From: Bugula neritina
Taxonomy: Eukaryota > Bryozoa > Gymnolaemata > Cheilostomatida > Bugulidae
NCBI GenBank assembly: GCA_964035545.1
Contig: OZ037766.1
Coordinates: forward strand, 6,239,722 to 6,303,721
Direction: 5' to 3'
Length of the DNA: 64,000 nucleotides
A model generated the notes under the pieces. That model did not search any database, was not told the DNA's origin, and was given only the letters and a program-made list of their open reading frames with translations. Positions 43,588-55,043 of the stretch are shown one piece after another. How positions within the stretch are numbered: position 1 is the stretch's first letter; every line of letters begins with the position of its first letter. A program made the translations under genes and the position numbers.

Positions 43588-43948
43588 ATTATAATTTAAT
43601 TAACTCATATACATTTATTATCAAAAATAACAACTATTTAATATATTTATTTATTCACAAATGTTGCTGCTAATAAATATCAACAAGTGACTAACAGATT
43701 ACGTTACGGGCACATACAATTATTGCATTTTTTCCCTCTTTTTTTTTTGTTGGCTTAAGTAAGTTAGTACACACTGTGTACTAACTTACTTAAGCCAACA
43801 GAAAAAAGAGGGAAATAATGCAATAATTGTATGTGCCCGTAAGGTAATCTGTTAGTCATTTATTAGCAGCAACATTTGTGAATAAGTAAATATATTAAAT
43901 AGTTGTTATTTTTGATAATAAATGTATATGAGTTAATTAAATTATAAT
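43588..43948. repeat. Near-perfect loopless palindrome, ~360 bp (foldback/MITE-like)
   Basis: The left arm (43588-43773) and right arm (43775-43948) are inverted copies that meet at a single unpaired base (43774) in agtacacactgtgtact. The arms differ only by a few substitutions and by length differences in a T/A run (around 43731-43748 versus 43801-43806). The outer ends are attataatttaattaactc and its complement. Confidence 0.95.
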
Positions 43949-43956
43949 GCCCTTTA

Positions 43957-43989
43957 AACTCACTTGTGTGTACTACACACAAGTGAGTT
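43957..43989. repeat. Second loopless palindrome, 16-bp arms
   Basis: aactcacttgtgtgta, one base, then the exact complement tacacacaagtgagtt. It begins eight bases after the large palindrome ends. Confidence 0.9.
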
Positions 43990-44171
43990 AAAAGACGTGG
44001 TAAATGTCAAGGGTTTCAAGGATACCTAATGTAGCAAGTGCGGCAAAATGCTATTGACTTTGGATGCAAAGTGAATGTTTCATTTCTATTTCAGACTTCA
44101 CTAGTAGCTCAGCAATCAATATTTTCTGTTCTAGCGCATCATATGCAATTAGAGTGTAGTCACACCTAAAT

Positions 44172-46040
44172 ATGGGTTTAGATGGAGGAACCATACCAAC
44201 TCGAGGAGAACTCGTACAAGTCAAGAAAAAGCCTGAGCAGGTTTGTTATAATTACTGCATGTCAATTTATCTTGAAACCATTATAGTTGACCAAGCTCAA
44301 AATTTTCTAATGTCATCCTTAAATTTTAGGCATCTGAATAAGTAATAGGCTTATATAGTACAGCACATATGTTGGCATTGTTGACGGTTGTTGCTTTTTC
44401 ATGTACTTCGCTTTTGCAAAAAATACTGTTTCTTGCCTAGTAGTCAATAAGTGAAATCATGTGGAAAAAGTTAAATTTTAAAATTGTTTGTTCTATCATG
44501 CATTTTATTGTTGTTTTGGTTTTTGATGTTCTTTGACAGCCTGATAACTATTAATCCCATTGATTGTTGTAGAAAGACAAACATTCCGATACACATCATA
44601 AATGGAACAATTGTACAATAACACAGCTTCCGTTAGAGTTACCTGTGGTATTATGTCATTTAGGAATGTAAGCCTTGTGCCAAGCACACATTAGTTTATT
44701 AGAAGTATAAATTATAAACTTTAAAGTACAAAAATAATATCAATAATAATTTATATAAAAATATCCTTCTAAAATTTTTGTATGCTGTATACTTTTTACT
44801 TGCTTTAGATATATGCAAATAATATATTGTGTCATACACATACATTATTAAACAATTCTTACATTTATTTGCACTGTAAACATTGTTGTGGACCACATGT
44901 TTTAGGCTATTTAATAAAAGTTCTATACTAGAATTTTTATTGGGGAAACTGAAGCTGGAAAAGTGCTTGAATTTTCAACATATTGAAAGCCTAAAAGATG
45001 TTTGTGAGCTGAACCTGACCCTCAACAGATCTTCATCTAAGGACAGCTCCAGTTCTGATTTTGTTTGCCCAGTTACAGGCTTAGAAATGAATGGAAAGAA
45101 TAGGTACTGTTCTAAATAAATTATTTATTATACATAACGACATCATTTTCAATAAAAAAACTAGGTTGTGTATGTTGTGGCTTTTGTCGTATATAACACT
45201 GATTGTTATCATGTTTTAGGGAAAAGAAGTTACTTTTTTAAAAACACTTTGAAAGTATACTACTATGAATTTTTGGGTTTACTGAAGGTTTGTGTGTCTC
45301 TGGCAATGTGGATGTGTTGTGTCAGAGAGGGCGCTAAAGGAAGTACCGTCGACTGCATGCTACAAGGTATTACCTACACTTATTAATAGTAATCCAGTGT
45401 GATTCTTACTGTGTGATCATTTCTAGTGCCGAAACTAATATGCAGTTGTTTTTTTGTTGTGTGCTAAAGCAAAATTTTTCTGTAATCAAGTCATTCATCT
45501 TTTTAGTGTGGGAAACGGTATGTTGCAAATGACCTTGTGCATATTAATCCCAATGATGTAGAATTTGAAGTATTACGTGAGAGGATGGCCCAGCGTAAGG
45601 CTTTAAGAAAAATGGCAGGCACGAGTAAGTTACACACTGCTAGAATTTTGTCAGATAAAATTAATGCAGCTTTTACCCAGCAAAGTTCAACGAGTTGTAT
45701 TTGTTGTAATTGTGTCTCTTTTTTAGGTAAATGTAATAAATCAGAAGCTTCAGAAGCTCAAAATCAAACTGACGTTAATTCTAGTTGTGCTGCTTTTAAC
45801 TCATCTCATGCCAGTACGTCTAGTTCTGTGTGCATTGTGACGAGCAAGAGAAAAGAAGACAACTCTAATGACAATGAATATCTTCATATCGTAAAGAAAA
45901 GTAAAAAACTCAAAAAGTCTCACAAGAAACATAAAAAGAATAAAACGCACAAACACCACAAAAGAGATCCTGATGTCAAACCTCAGCTACACTCCGGCTG
46001 GTCTGAAATACTTTCCCGTAGATCAACACACTACTGGTGA
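44172..46040 (+). CDS. RTF2: Replication termination factor 2 homologue, 6 exons
   Basis: Exons: 44172-44240, 44573-44667, 44906-45103, 45288-45366, 45507-45624, 45727-46040. Phases agree and give 290 residues (human about 306). The N-terminus MGLDGGTIPTRGELV matches the invariant family start. WNNCTITQLPLELPVV and LFNKSSILEFLL form the first half of the RING/U-box-like fold. CPVTGLEMNG, CLWQCGCVVSERALKE and ACYKCGKRY supply the second zinc half. RTF2 acts in the nucleus at the replisome and at stalled forks, and is controlled by proteasomal shuttles in vertebrates. The C-terminal third is Ser-rich and then Lys/His-rich (KKHKKNKTHKHHKRD), a likely nuclear-localisation region. The intron at 45625-45726 is 102 nt and open in frame, so a retained form would encode 34 extra residues. 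Confidence 0.93.
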
Positions 46041-46856
46041 ACATTACTCATCATTGCATTACTATGTCATTCGATATTCGAGACCAAACGTGTCTCTAGC
46101 TAAAGAAAGTTGTTAGCTTTTCCGCAATGCATCAACCAGAAAGGAAACTCAGTTGAAACTGGCTTTAAAAGTAGTTTTGAATGACCAGTTAGTTTATATA
46201 GTGGCTATCTCTAGTTAGGAAGGTACAAATGAGAGGCTTTTTAAATTGCTATAAGTTATTTCTCATTACCATAACCTTATACAAATAATTGTAATTTATA
46301 TAACTGCATAGTGTTGATGGAAAGTGTTTTGTTTTTAATATTCAATTTGATTGATGATTATCAGAATTACTCTGCAAACTACTGTACTGTATATATACCA
46401 CTATGCTACATAATAGTGGGTAATGGTTTTGTCACCATTGTTAATCAACTTCAACTATTGTCTCTTTAGTAATCATTTTAGCAAGTTCGAGCTACAAATA
46501 TTTGTAGCTTAAACTTGTCTCATAAACTATTATTTCATAAATCAGCTGCATTAATTGCTCTACTAAAAATAAAATGCTGGCCAGTGTATGGCAGAGGTCA
46601 TAGGTGAAACATGACAACATAAAAGCAGATTTTCTTTAGCAAATATATCAATGGTGAAATGCTAAATTAGTACAAAATAACAAGATATAGATTGCATGAA
46701 ATATCATTATACTATTTTATTGCACAAAGAACAAAAAAAATACCAAAAAAACAGAAAGAAATCTTGAATTTTTGGATATAGCCCTTGGCTGGGTACTTTA
46801 ACCACATAGAGATGGCACCTTGGGTGTGTGAGCGGCAATGAATGAGTGGCTGTCAG
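46041..46856. other. Convergent 3' regions of RTF2 and DCAF15
   Basis: Noncoding. A candidate RTF2 poly(A) signal AATAAA is at 46568-46573, and the plus-strand tttatt near 46716 may serve DCAF15 on the minus strand. No other feature is seen. Confidence 0.5.
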
Positions 46857-49800
46857 TTAGAGAGTTATAATGGCTGTTCTGTCAATGCTTACTAGTTTCG
46901 TCAAACTTTCACCTAGTGACAATAAAAGCATCTCATTAAACTGATATAAACCACAGAGACTCCCAACTAAATGAAATTATATACTACATAACAGTATCCA
47001 GTGCACATAATGACTTTTCCTACCTGAACCGAATCTTACAGCATTAAACTGTTAACTAAACTTTGTTAACCTGTTAGCTTTTCTAAACAGCAGCTCCACT
47101 CTATTGGAAGGCAGCTGTTTAGATATAAATATAAAGACTCTACTTGAACCCCGAAACTTTCACTTCAAAGGACCCTTACCTTTCATGTAAGGCATGTTAT
47201 TCAGTTCTATCACAGATCTATCGGTTGCTGGCTGTCGATGTTTATTCCCTAACTTTGACAACCAAGAGGGGTTTTTGGCACGTTTTACTAAAAGACTTTC
47301 TCCTTGAAGAGCTTTTTCATCATGCACCATGACACCTTCATCAAATCTAATGATCTCAATGCCACCAGTGCTGACTTCCCAGCTAAAGGTCACGGAGCAT
47401 ATGTGTCTGAAACCAAATATGAAAACCTTGGCTATAAATCATGCAAGTGTAATAAATTCAGCTCCAACAAAAAGTAAAATATGTATTAAAGTACAGATTG
47501 TTTTTAAATATTTATATATTTAATTTTCAAATGTTATGGTTCAAGTATATTAAACTATTGATATAATTATAAACTAGTGAATTATCATGATGCTAACAGA
47601 TTATTTAAATAATGATAAAGCATATAAAATTATGTAGGAATGCAGACCATATGAATACCATAGCACTTTCTAAATGACAATACTACCAAATATCCGTAGC
47701 AAAAGCTGGGCAGAAATAATAACAAACCGCAAAATCAATAAATATTTTAAAAACTAAAAAACATGGAAAATTGGGGAGCCAAGTGCAGAGCCAAGGTGGA
47801 CATGAAATTATTATAATTGAAACTTACTCGTCCAAGTGATCGAAAAATCTTGGATCTTCTCCTATTTTAAAAGTCAGTTCACAAATAGCAGCACCGGTTT
47901 CTGCACAAATCTAAAATGTAAGACATTTGGTGGTTACATGATATTACTATGAGTACACAGTAAATGTTACATAATATTATTATGAGTAGACAGTCAGTGT
48001 TACATAATATTACTATGAGTAAGACAGCTAATGTTACATGATATTACCATAAACGATGAATGAAGAATTACTCTGTAAAACTTACAGAATGGTAAAACTG
48101 ACTAAAAGTAAAATTGTTCTAACCCAGAAACACAGTTACCCTTCTGCAACACATTTTAATGTAATGTGCTATGAAGAAGAATGATTTGTAAGAAACTGTA
48201 TTATGCTCAATTCAACATTGCGAAAACATATTTAAAATGATACCAATATATGCCGGAAAATTCAAAAGGAAAATATCTACCAAAGAGCAGTTGATAATTT
48301 ATTTACAATATACTTATTCCTATAATCTTATCAAAGTGAATTACATGCATATGCATATGGCATAGTTTCAGACTAGGTTGTATCTTTTCCCCAACATGCT
48401 GGAAGAGTCATAGTATGAAATGCAAATAAAGAGTAAAACAGTCTCATTTATTACGAAGGCACAAACACAATTCACAGCCACAAGATTACATAAAGTGCTT
48501 GATTACCTCAATATACTCAGCTTTCCAATCTTTGAGAATACAGTATGAATTGAACCAAGATGTTTTCTCCTGCATTATTGGATTTATTTCCTCTATAATT
48601 AGTAACTGTAAATCTACCCAGCTGCGCCTCACTAGCAGGCATGTCTAAAACAACAAAAAGGAAACTGTTTTTATCGCAGTCTTGAAAAACAAAACAAGAA
48701 ACATATATGCAATATCACTGCTAAGGTATTGGCTGAATTCAAGTTACCTCATAAATTGATTAGTTTTCATCCTTATTCAAATTTGCCAAGTAAGTATATA
48801 CTTGTGTCAATCAAAGTGTGACATTTTTATTATTTGTTGTAAGAATTTCAATCTGGATAGTCACAGTTCATATTCACAGTTCACACTACTATAACAAGTG
48901 TGAAACATACATGTGACAACTCTTCTTTGGACAGACTCTGAAGAACATTGTTAGGATGCATTGGAAGATAATACTTTCTTTCAGTAGTGGTGCAGCTCAT
49001 GGTGAAATCATCACATGGGTCACTCACTCCCTTTACTTCTATAAATAAAAGCACACTCGCCATTTATTTATGTTTACATTTGAGATTTGATTAAAGGTCC
49101 TGCTGCATCATGTGAAATTTCCCGTTACCTGCTGCATACAATACGTTGCCAGCAGGAGCAAAACTTTGTGAAAATTGTATTTTTCCATGACTTTATTGTC
49201 CGTTATAAATTATTTTAGTTTGAAATTTCACTTGCGATTTTCAATAATGCTCAATAAAATGAAATAAAAAGTAGACATGGAAAACAAAAATTGGAGTGAT
49301 TTATAATAATCATTCGATTATATCACTACTGCAAAACCTTTAGCAATATTCATTTAATATATCGCCATGAAATCTGCACAAACAGCCCTAAATTTTGCCG
49401 CTTGTGAGAAGTTTGTGCCAGAAATTCCTTTCTATGAGTCAGGAACCTAACTGATGCTAATTTCTCTATACAAGACCTACCCAGAGCATTCCCAGTAGTG
49501 TGTCCAGCATATAAAGTGGTCCTAACATTTGATATGTGGTCCCCATATCCCGCACTGTGAGTGTTCATGTCTAGAGTGTTAGCTGTAGAGTGCGACATGG
49601 AAACGCAATACAACTTTTGCCCTGATATATTAAGGTACATGGTATTTGGTATACTCAGATGTTTCTCCGCTTTAGTTTGATGGTCCCCTTCGACGGTTCC
49701 AATAAAATCTAATAAGCAGTCGTGGACAACGCATCCAAATGTTTGTAAAGTCTTGCCTAAAATTAACAAAAAAATTCAAAATATTGAATCAGAGCCATAA

Positions 49801-52089
49801 TTTTGACATTATTTCATCTTCGTAAAAATTAATGACCACAACCAAACTCACTACCATAAATATATAGTTTCTAACAGTTATAACAAATAGGAGTAATTCT
49901 CCACTTGGATAAGCTGTCAATGCTTACTTTTCAAGCACATAGGGCAATTGTAGGGTGAGACTGGGCTAGGTACTGGCATGTAAGTGATGGATAATATGGA
50001 ACTCCTCTCTCCACTGCAACACAAACATGGCACTTAGTCTGCAATAGCAACTGGTAGAAAATAAACTTGCTGATTTAAAATAAATAAAACCGAGCTCATT
50101 ATCAATACATTGATACAAAATGAAAATAACATGTTTATTGAACAGAAGTATGTGGTCATATTTGCTGCACAATTAAAAAATGAAAACTGGGCATATTTCA
50201 GTATAGGCAGCGCTGTATATATTTTACTCACTTAAAATACCAATATGCAATCCAAGTTAAAAAGTTACTATAATTTGCCTGTCTAAAATAAAACTCTTAA
50301 TTTTAATGTGCAAGTGTATAGTAAGTGTGCACAATAATCATATGTAGGCAACAACTACTTTCAATAATGTTATCTGATCAACTAAATCTAGACGCACCTT
50401 GATTCATCCAAGACAAAGATTCTTTCTCCAAAGACTAGAATATGGTTAGGTTTTTCTATCCACTGATATATAGTTATTTTTTGTTCTTCCAAAAAATGTT
50501 CATAGCTTCTATCGAAATCCCGAAATATGTTCCTCACAAATTTCTGCAAAAAATTGATGGCCAAAACTACAGCATTGAATAATATTGGGCTTCAGTTAGA
50601 GCAACACACAGAGCTAAAGAGTGAAATTGACAAATCACCAGAGACTGGAAAAATGGGAGAATAACGAAACACTTGAGCATTGGGAGCGCAGCTGAAAAAA
50701 TATTTAGGTTTAGTTTTGTAAATAGTAACAAAAATAAGTGCTTTACAAGCCGAATTTGTATATATAAAGCATCTCACCAATTCTAAGGGTCTTTTTGAAT
50801 TGTATAACCAAAACTCCAACATCAAGCCAGAAGAATTCTGAGAAGAGAATGTGTTAGTATCCATATCTATATTATTTTCTAATGCTTCGAATGTGTATAA
50901 AGGGTCCATGCCACTCCTATAAGACACCAACCAATATGTTCCCTTGAGAAAACCTAAAAATACTCGTCTAAAAAAAACAATTATATACAAGTGAGATACT
51001 GAAAAGAAAGAGAACAAGGTTTTAGCATTCAATCATAATTCCTCAATTCACCATGCATAATGTTTTCTTTATATGCCTGAAACATTCAACAGTAAAAAAT
51101 TCTCATTTGAAATCAATTCACTTTGTAAAAGAAACATTGGGATTGCAATTATTGGTTAAAGGAAACTTCTGGATGTTGAATGATATGTTTACGTGTAAAT
51201 TACCTGCATAAGTGACTTTCAGCCTTGACTATTTCACGAAGACGTCTTGGCTTCACAACAAGGTTCAAAAATCTTGCTGTGCATCTTCGATTCTCCTTCA
51301 GTCGCGATAATGGTAAACCAGTGATCTGAAAAAGCAAGGCGGTGCAATAAATAAAATTATGTTTATACACAAAATATAGGTCAAAACATTCTAAATTTTT
51401 AAACCTACTTGTTGCTTTAACAAACGAGGTAACATGTTTAAACATCTTTTGGGCTTGCGATTGTTGCAAGCAACCTTTGCCATGAGATTATCATTAGTGC
51501 ATGCTGGAAAGTAATTCTCTTTCTGCCCTACAAGATACCAAACATTAACAAATTAGAGCCCAAATAATATTTGACGCTGTAGCAATTGCACATTATACTA
51601 TATTTACAACTAGTAATATCAATAATAAGTAAAACATACATGGCTTGGAGACTATAATATTATTTCTACTTCCAGGCAACTTATGTAAAGTTCAGGTAAA
51701 AACTACCTTACTAGCGCAAAGCCACATTTTCTGTTAGTTTTATTGGCTAGCGAAATAAGTATTAAATAATGAGTAGAAAATTAACTTATGAGTATTATGA
51801 TTAAATTAGCATGGTTAGTAAGTTTAATGTTACAAATGACACAGCTACTGCTGCTTTTATGGCCTACATAACTACAGTACGTATGCTATACAACTAGAAT
51901 GTCTTATTTTGAGTCTAATCTATCATGAACGAATGAAAATTATATTCAGAGTTTAGGATGTTTACAGATGTATTTTTCACTATTAATCACTATCTAGTTC
52001 TAAAAGCTATATTTACCTTTATTGTTGGTTTGACTCCTGTTTATAGCCATGGCTATATTCAACTGATCAACATTTGTTAAGACTGACAT
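46857..52089 (-). CDS. DCAF15: DDB1- and CUL4-associated factor 15 homologue, 12 exons
   Basis: Exons (5' to 3'): 52089-52017, 51527-51409, 51325-51204, 50967-50778, 50543-50398, 50013-49928, 49756-49481, 49038-48911, 48644-48507, 47910-47828, 47406-47180, 46912-46857. Phases agree and give 547 residues (human about 600). DCAF15 is a substrate receptor of the CRL4 ubiquitin ligase; the human protein is the target of aryl-sulfonamide degraders. Matching blocks: RVFLGFLKGTYWLVSYRSG and LEFWLYNSKRPLEL in the N-terminal domain (65-245), SSILSITYMPVP with CPMC next to it, and in the C-terminal domain TSWFNSYCILKDWKAEYIEI, CSVTFSWEVSTGGIE and the short last exon GESLTKLVSIDRTAIITL, which aligns with the human end. 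The middle (246-380) is shorter and diverged. The exon 7 donor was placed at 49480, because only that choice keeps the frame. Confidence 0.87.
47933..48050. repeat. 33-34-bp tandem repeat in a DCAF15 intron
   Basis: About 3.5 copies of gttacataatattactatg followed by agtagacagtaat. The array starts 22 bases upstream of the acceptor of the DCAF15 exon beginning at 47910. Confidence 0.85.
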
Positions 52090-53684
52090 CTTAATCTTTC
52101 TTTGATGAGGAAATTATCACTTGCAGCATTGACCCCCTTATTCAGAACTCAACGTCAACTTGAACATTAGGTTGAACTTTTTCAAAGATAGACTTTTACT
52201 TTAACTAAAAATTATAACTAATCAGCTTGAATCACAAATACAAATTAAAATACACTTATTTTCAACTAAACAGATTTAATTCACAAACAAAATATTGTAA
52301 AATTAGAAATTTTACAAGAAATTTTATTGTACAGCTTAGGCTAATCATTTAGAATCAACATGACAACATCTTTATCACTATTACTATCAACCTCCTATGG
52401 TGATACTGATAGTCACACTCATAGTCTTACTGATAGAGATACTCGTTGTGATTGTTATTGTGGCATTGCCATTTGTGACTTGTCTTTCACTTTGTGATTT
52501 GACTTATAGTTATAGTAATATTTATACTTATAGTTATATTATAACTACTAGTACTATTGCAGTATTAGTATTACTATTACTATTAGTATTACTACAACTG
52601 TACAAGTACATAATCAATAATCATAATGATGAATAGTTATAGTAACAGTAACACTATTGCTAAACTTAAAGCACGAGTATAAATATAACAAAAATTATAA
52701 CTATAATACTAGTAATAGTAAAACTGGATCAGCAAAATTATATTTAATTTTATTAATCATAATGATAATCAATAATTATAATTATAATGCTGCCTATGGC
52801 TATTGCTATTGATTCTAAAGTTGAAAATAGATTGAATTTATATTGAATATTTATAATAATTAATAAGACTACACTCTCAAATTTCATGATGATAGATAAG
52901 AAATACAATAATTGTAATCATAATGATAATGGCGAAAGTTTTAGCATAACTTGGAGACATGTACTTGTAGTTGAACATCCCTTTAAGTTCATGCATTAGG
53001 CTTAGCATTTATAGCAGGTTTTTTGTGCAATTTTTTCTTATTCTGGAGCAGTGAAAAGACAACTCCAAATTAACGAAATACTGGCATACGCAATACAAGA
53101 AAGTTTCAAGTATATGCAAACTTATAGATAGTACATAATAATAATATTATGATTATGTGTTAAATTGGTTTGATGTAGGTAAATATATAATATTTATGAA
53201 GTTTTGAGATTCAATTACAGAAAGTATACTTTAAAAAATATCAACTGACTTTGTTGCATATGCTGAACTGTTTTATGCATGGGCAATTTTGCAAAATTAT
53301 ATGTAACTTAAATGAGCCAATAATAATACTTATGCAGTTGGAAATTATTTTATTCGAATAATTAACAGTGTTGGAGTTGATCATGCAAATTAAGAATTTT
53401 TAAAAAGTCATTTGAGATGGCAGGCTTAACTTACACGTAAATGTGTTTATCAATTCCAATTGCTGAAGGACTGCAGTGTGTAGTAGTACTAGTAGCAGTA
53501 TGACCAGATTATTTTTATGTCCAGCCAAGAAAATATACAGCTTTAGGATATCTTGTTCGAATTCTTTTACCTAGTTAATCTTAGCACAGCAAGAATTATG
53601 TGATTTGAAAAATACTGATAGTTTAATAGCAACGTTGACTTAAATTTAGCTTCTTTTTGCATATAAAAAATTATTATATACATG
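52090..53684. other. Intergenic region between DCAF15 and METTL25-like gene
   Basis: The DCAF15 promoter should lie just right of 52089. 52370-52700 is degenerate simple sequence (actgatagtcac, tattagtattacta). The rest is AT-rich with no coding block. Confidence 0.5.
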
Positions 53685-55043
53685 TTATTTCCAGGCTAAA
53701 AGAGCAATGTTTCTAGGTGATATTTTATCATCAAATAAAGAGATTAACTGGCAATGAAGTCCCAACTCCAGCAAATATTCTTGACGATCTCTAAGTATTA
53801 ATGATTCCAATACACCTTGCATCATTACTTGTAAAGCATTATACCACATAACGCATGAAAAATATGGCCTGCACTCTTCATAACATAGCAATAGATCTTG
53901 TCGCACTGTAATTATGCTATCCAAAGGAGAAAAGTCATCCACTCGACTCAACACTGCGTCTATGTAAGTTTCAAATGTTTTAAATGCTGCAGACCCAGTC
54001 AATTTCTTGTGCTTTTTGGTTAAAGATGAGCCTGTTTTCCAGCAGTAGTATTCGAGTACAGCACGAAATACAACATGCTTACTATGATTATTTACTTCCT
54101 GTTCAGTTTTACATAGCCATCTAGATTTGGTTTCCTGGCATGCCAATCGAAGAGCTAGCCCATTTAATTTTCGGTCACTTGGTTCGGTGAAATCATACTC
54201 AGTTTTTAATTTCATGCTCAAAGGAAAATTTTCAAAGGAGGTTTCATTTTCACTGCAAAGTCTATGATAGCAGCAGCCAAGACATATTAGAACTTTGCAT
54301 TCATCAAGATGATGGAATTGAAAAAGAGTAGCTGGCGTCAAATCTCCACAGCAGTGCAAACCTACCATGCAAACTCTTTGGTCAGAGGACCTGGTTCGTA
54401 ATGGTGAGCTAGAAAGATTTAATTGCCTAGGGTTAGATTTACTAGACACACTTGCAGCCTTTGCTTCGTCATGATATGCGAGTGCAGCTTGAATGGCTTT
54501 GGTGCATTCTATGCTCTTGTCCACAATAAGTTGTTCAGTAGCAAAAGATGATGAGTCTGAAGTATAGTTTCTAGCTGATTGACAGTTGCTTGCTCTCAAT
54601 TCAAAGCCTTTTACATCAATGTCATAGAGCGAAGTAAGAGCATTGCCCAAATATCCTAATCCACAACCAATATCTGCTACAAGAGTGCATTTGTGAGTGA
54701 CAAACTTTTCCTTAATAAAAGGAATCATTTTTTTGATTTCATGCTGCTTTTTACATCCCATACCTTTTTTCATATGTTCTGGAATGTTAACAGTTTCTTT
54801 CCATTCTAAATCATATCGTTCATTAAATTGTTTTACGAGTGAGCAAAACTGTTTCAAGGAAGCTGGCCAGTTGTCAATTACATTACACTGAATGAGCTGC
54901 TGTAACTCAGCATATGATATGGTAGAGAAAACACTAAACCAATCTCCTGGCATCTTTAACCAAGGCTTGACAATGAACAGCTCAGTCATTTTGCAGTCAA
55001 ATACCCATGAATGCTTTGAACAAAAATTAAGATGAACATCCAT
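53685..55043 (-). CDS. METTL25: Intronless METTL25-family methyltransferase
   Basis: One uninterrupted frame of 452 residues from ATG 55043. Upstream codons are open to 55091 but contain no ATG. The N-terminal region (HLNFCSKHSWVFDC, WLKMPGDWFSVFS, YAELQQLI) and the CKKQHEIKKM segment before the Rossmann fold are typical of the METTL25/METTL25B (RRNAD1) family. S-adenosylmethionine motif I is VADIGCGLGYLGNAL (residues ~122-136), followed by the acidic turn VKGFELRASNC. VGLHCCGDLTPATLFQF and LGCCYHRL are the family's second signature. Substrates of the family are not well established. It is not clear whether this is METTL25 or METTL25B. It is odd in having no introns, while neighbouring genes have 6-23 exons. 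No frameshift or stop is seen, so it looks functional. Confidence 0.85.
   Translation of the reverse strand: MDVHLNFCSKHSWVFDCKMTELFIVKPWLKMPGDWFSVFSTISYAELQQLIQCNVIDNWPASLKQFCSLVKQFNERYDLEWKETVNIPEHMKKGMGCKKQHEIKKMIPFIKEKFVTHKCTLVADIGCGLGYLGNALTSLYDIDVKGFELRASNCQSARNYTSDSSSFATEQLIVDKSIECTKAIQAALAYHDEAKAASVSSKSNPRQLNLSSSPLRTRSSDQRVCMVGLHCCGDLTPATLFQFHHLDECKVLICLGCCYHRLCSENETSFENFPLSMKLKTEYDFTEPSDRKLNGLALRLACQETKSRWLCKTEQEVNNHSKHVVFRAVLEYYCWKTGSSLTKKHKKLTGSAAFKTFETYIDAVLSRVDDFSPLDSIITVRQDLLLCYEECRPYFSCVMWYNALQVMMQGVLESLILRDRQEYLLELGLHCQLISLFDDKISPRNIALLAWK

Noticed and set aside
45168-45386. Plus-strand frame starting MYVVAFVVYNTD as an RTF2 exon
   Set aside because: Joining at 45176 or 45220 breaks the zinc-binding region. 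Only the acceptor at 45286-45287 restores CLWQCGCVVSERALKE in phase.
49477-49481. DCAF15 exon 7 donor at GGTAG|GTCTTG
   Set aside because: It gives a stop in the next exon; the donor four bases earlier (CTGG|GTAGGT) keeps the frame.
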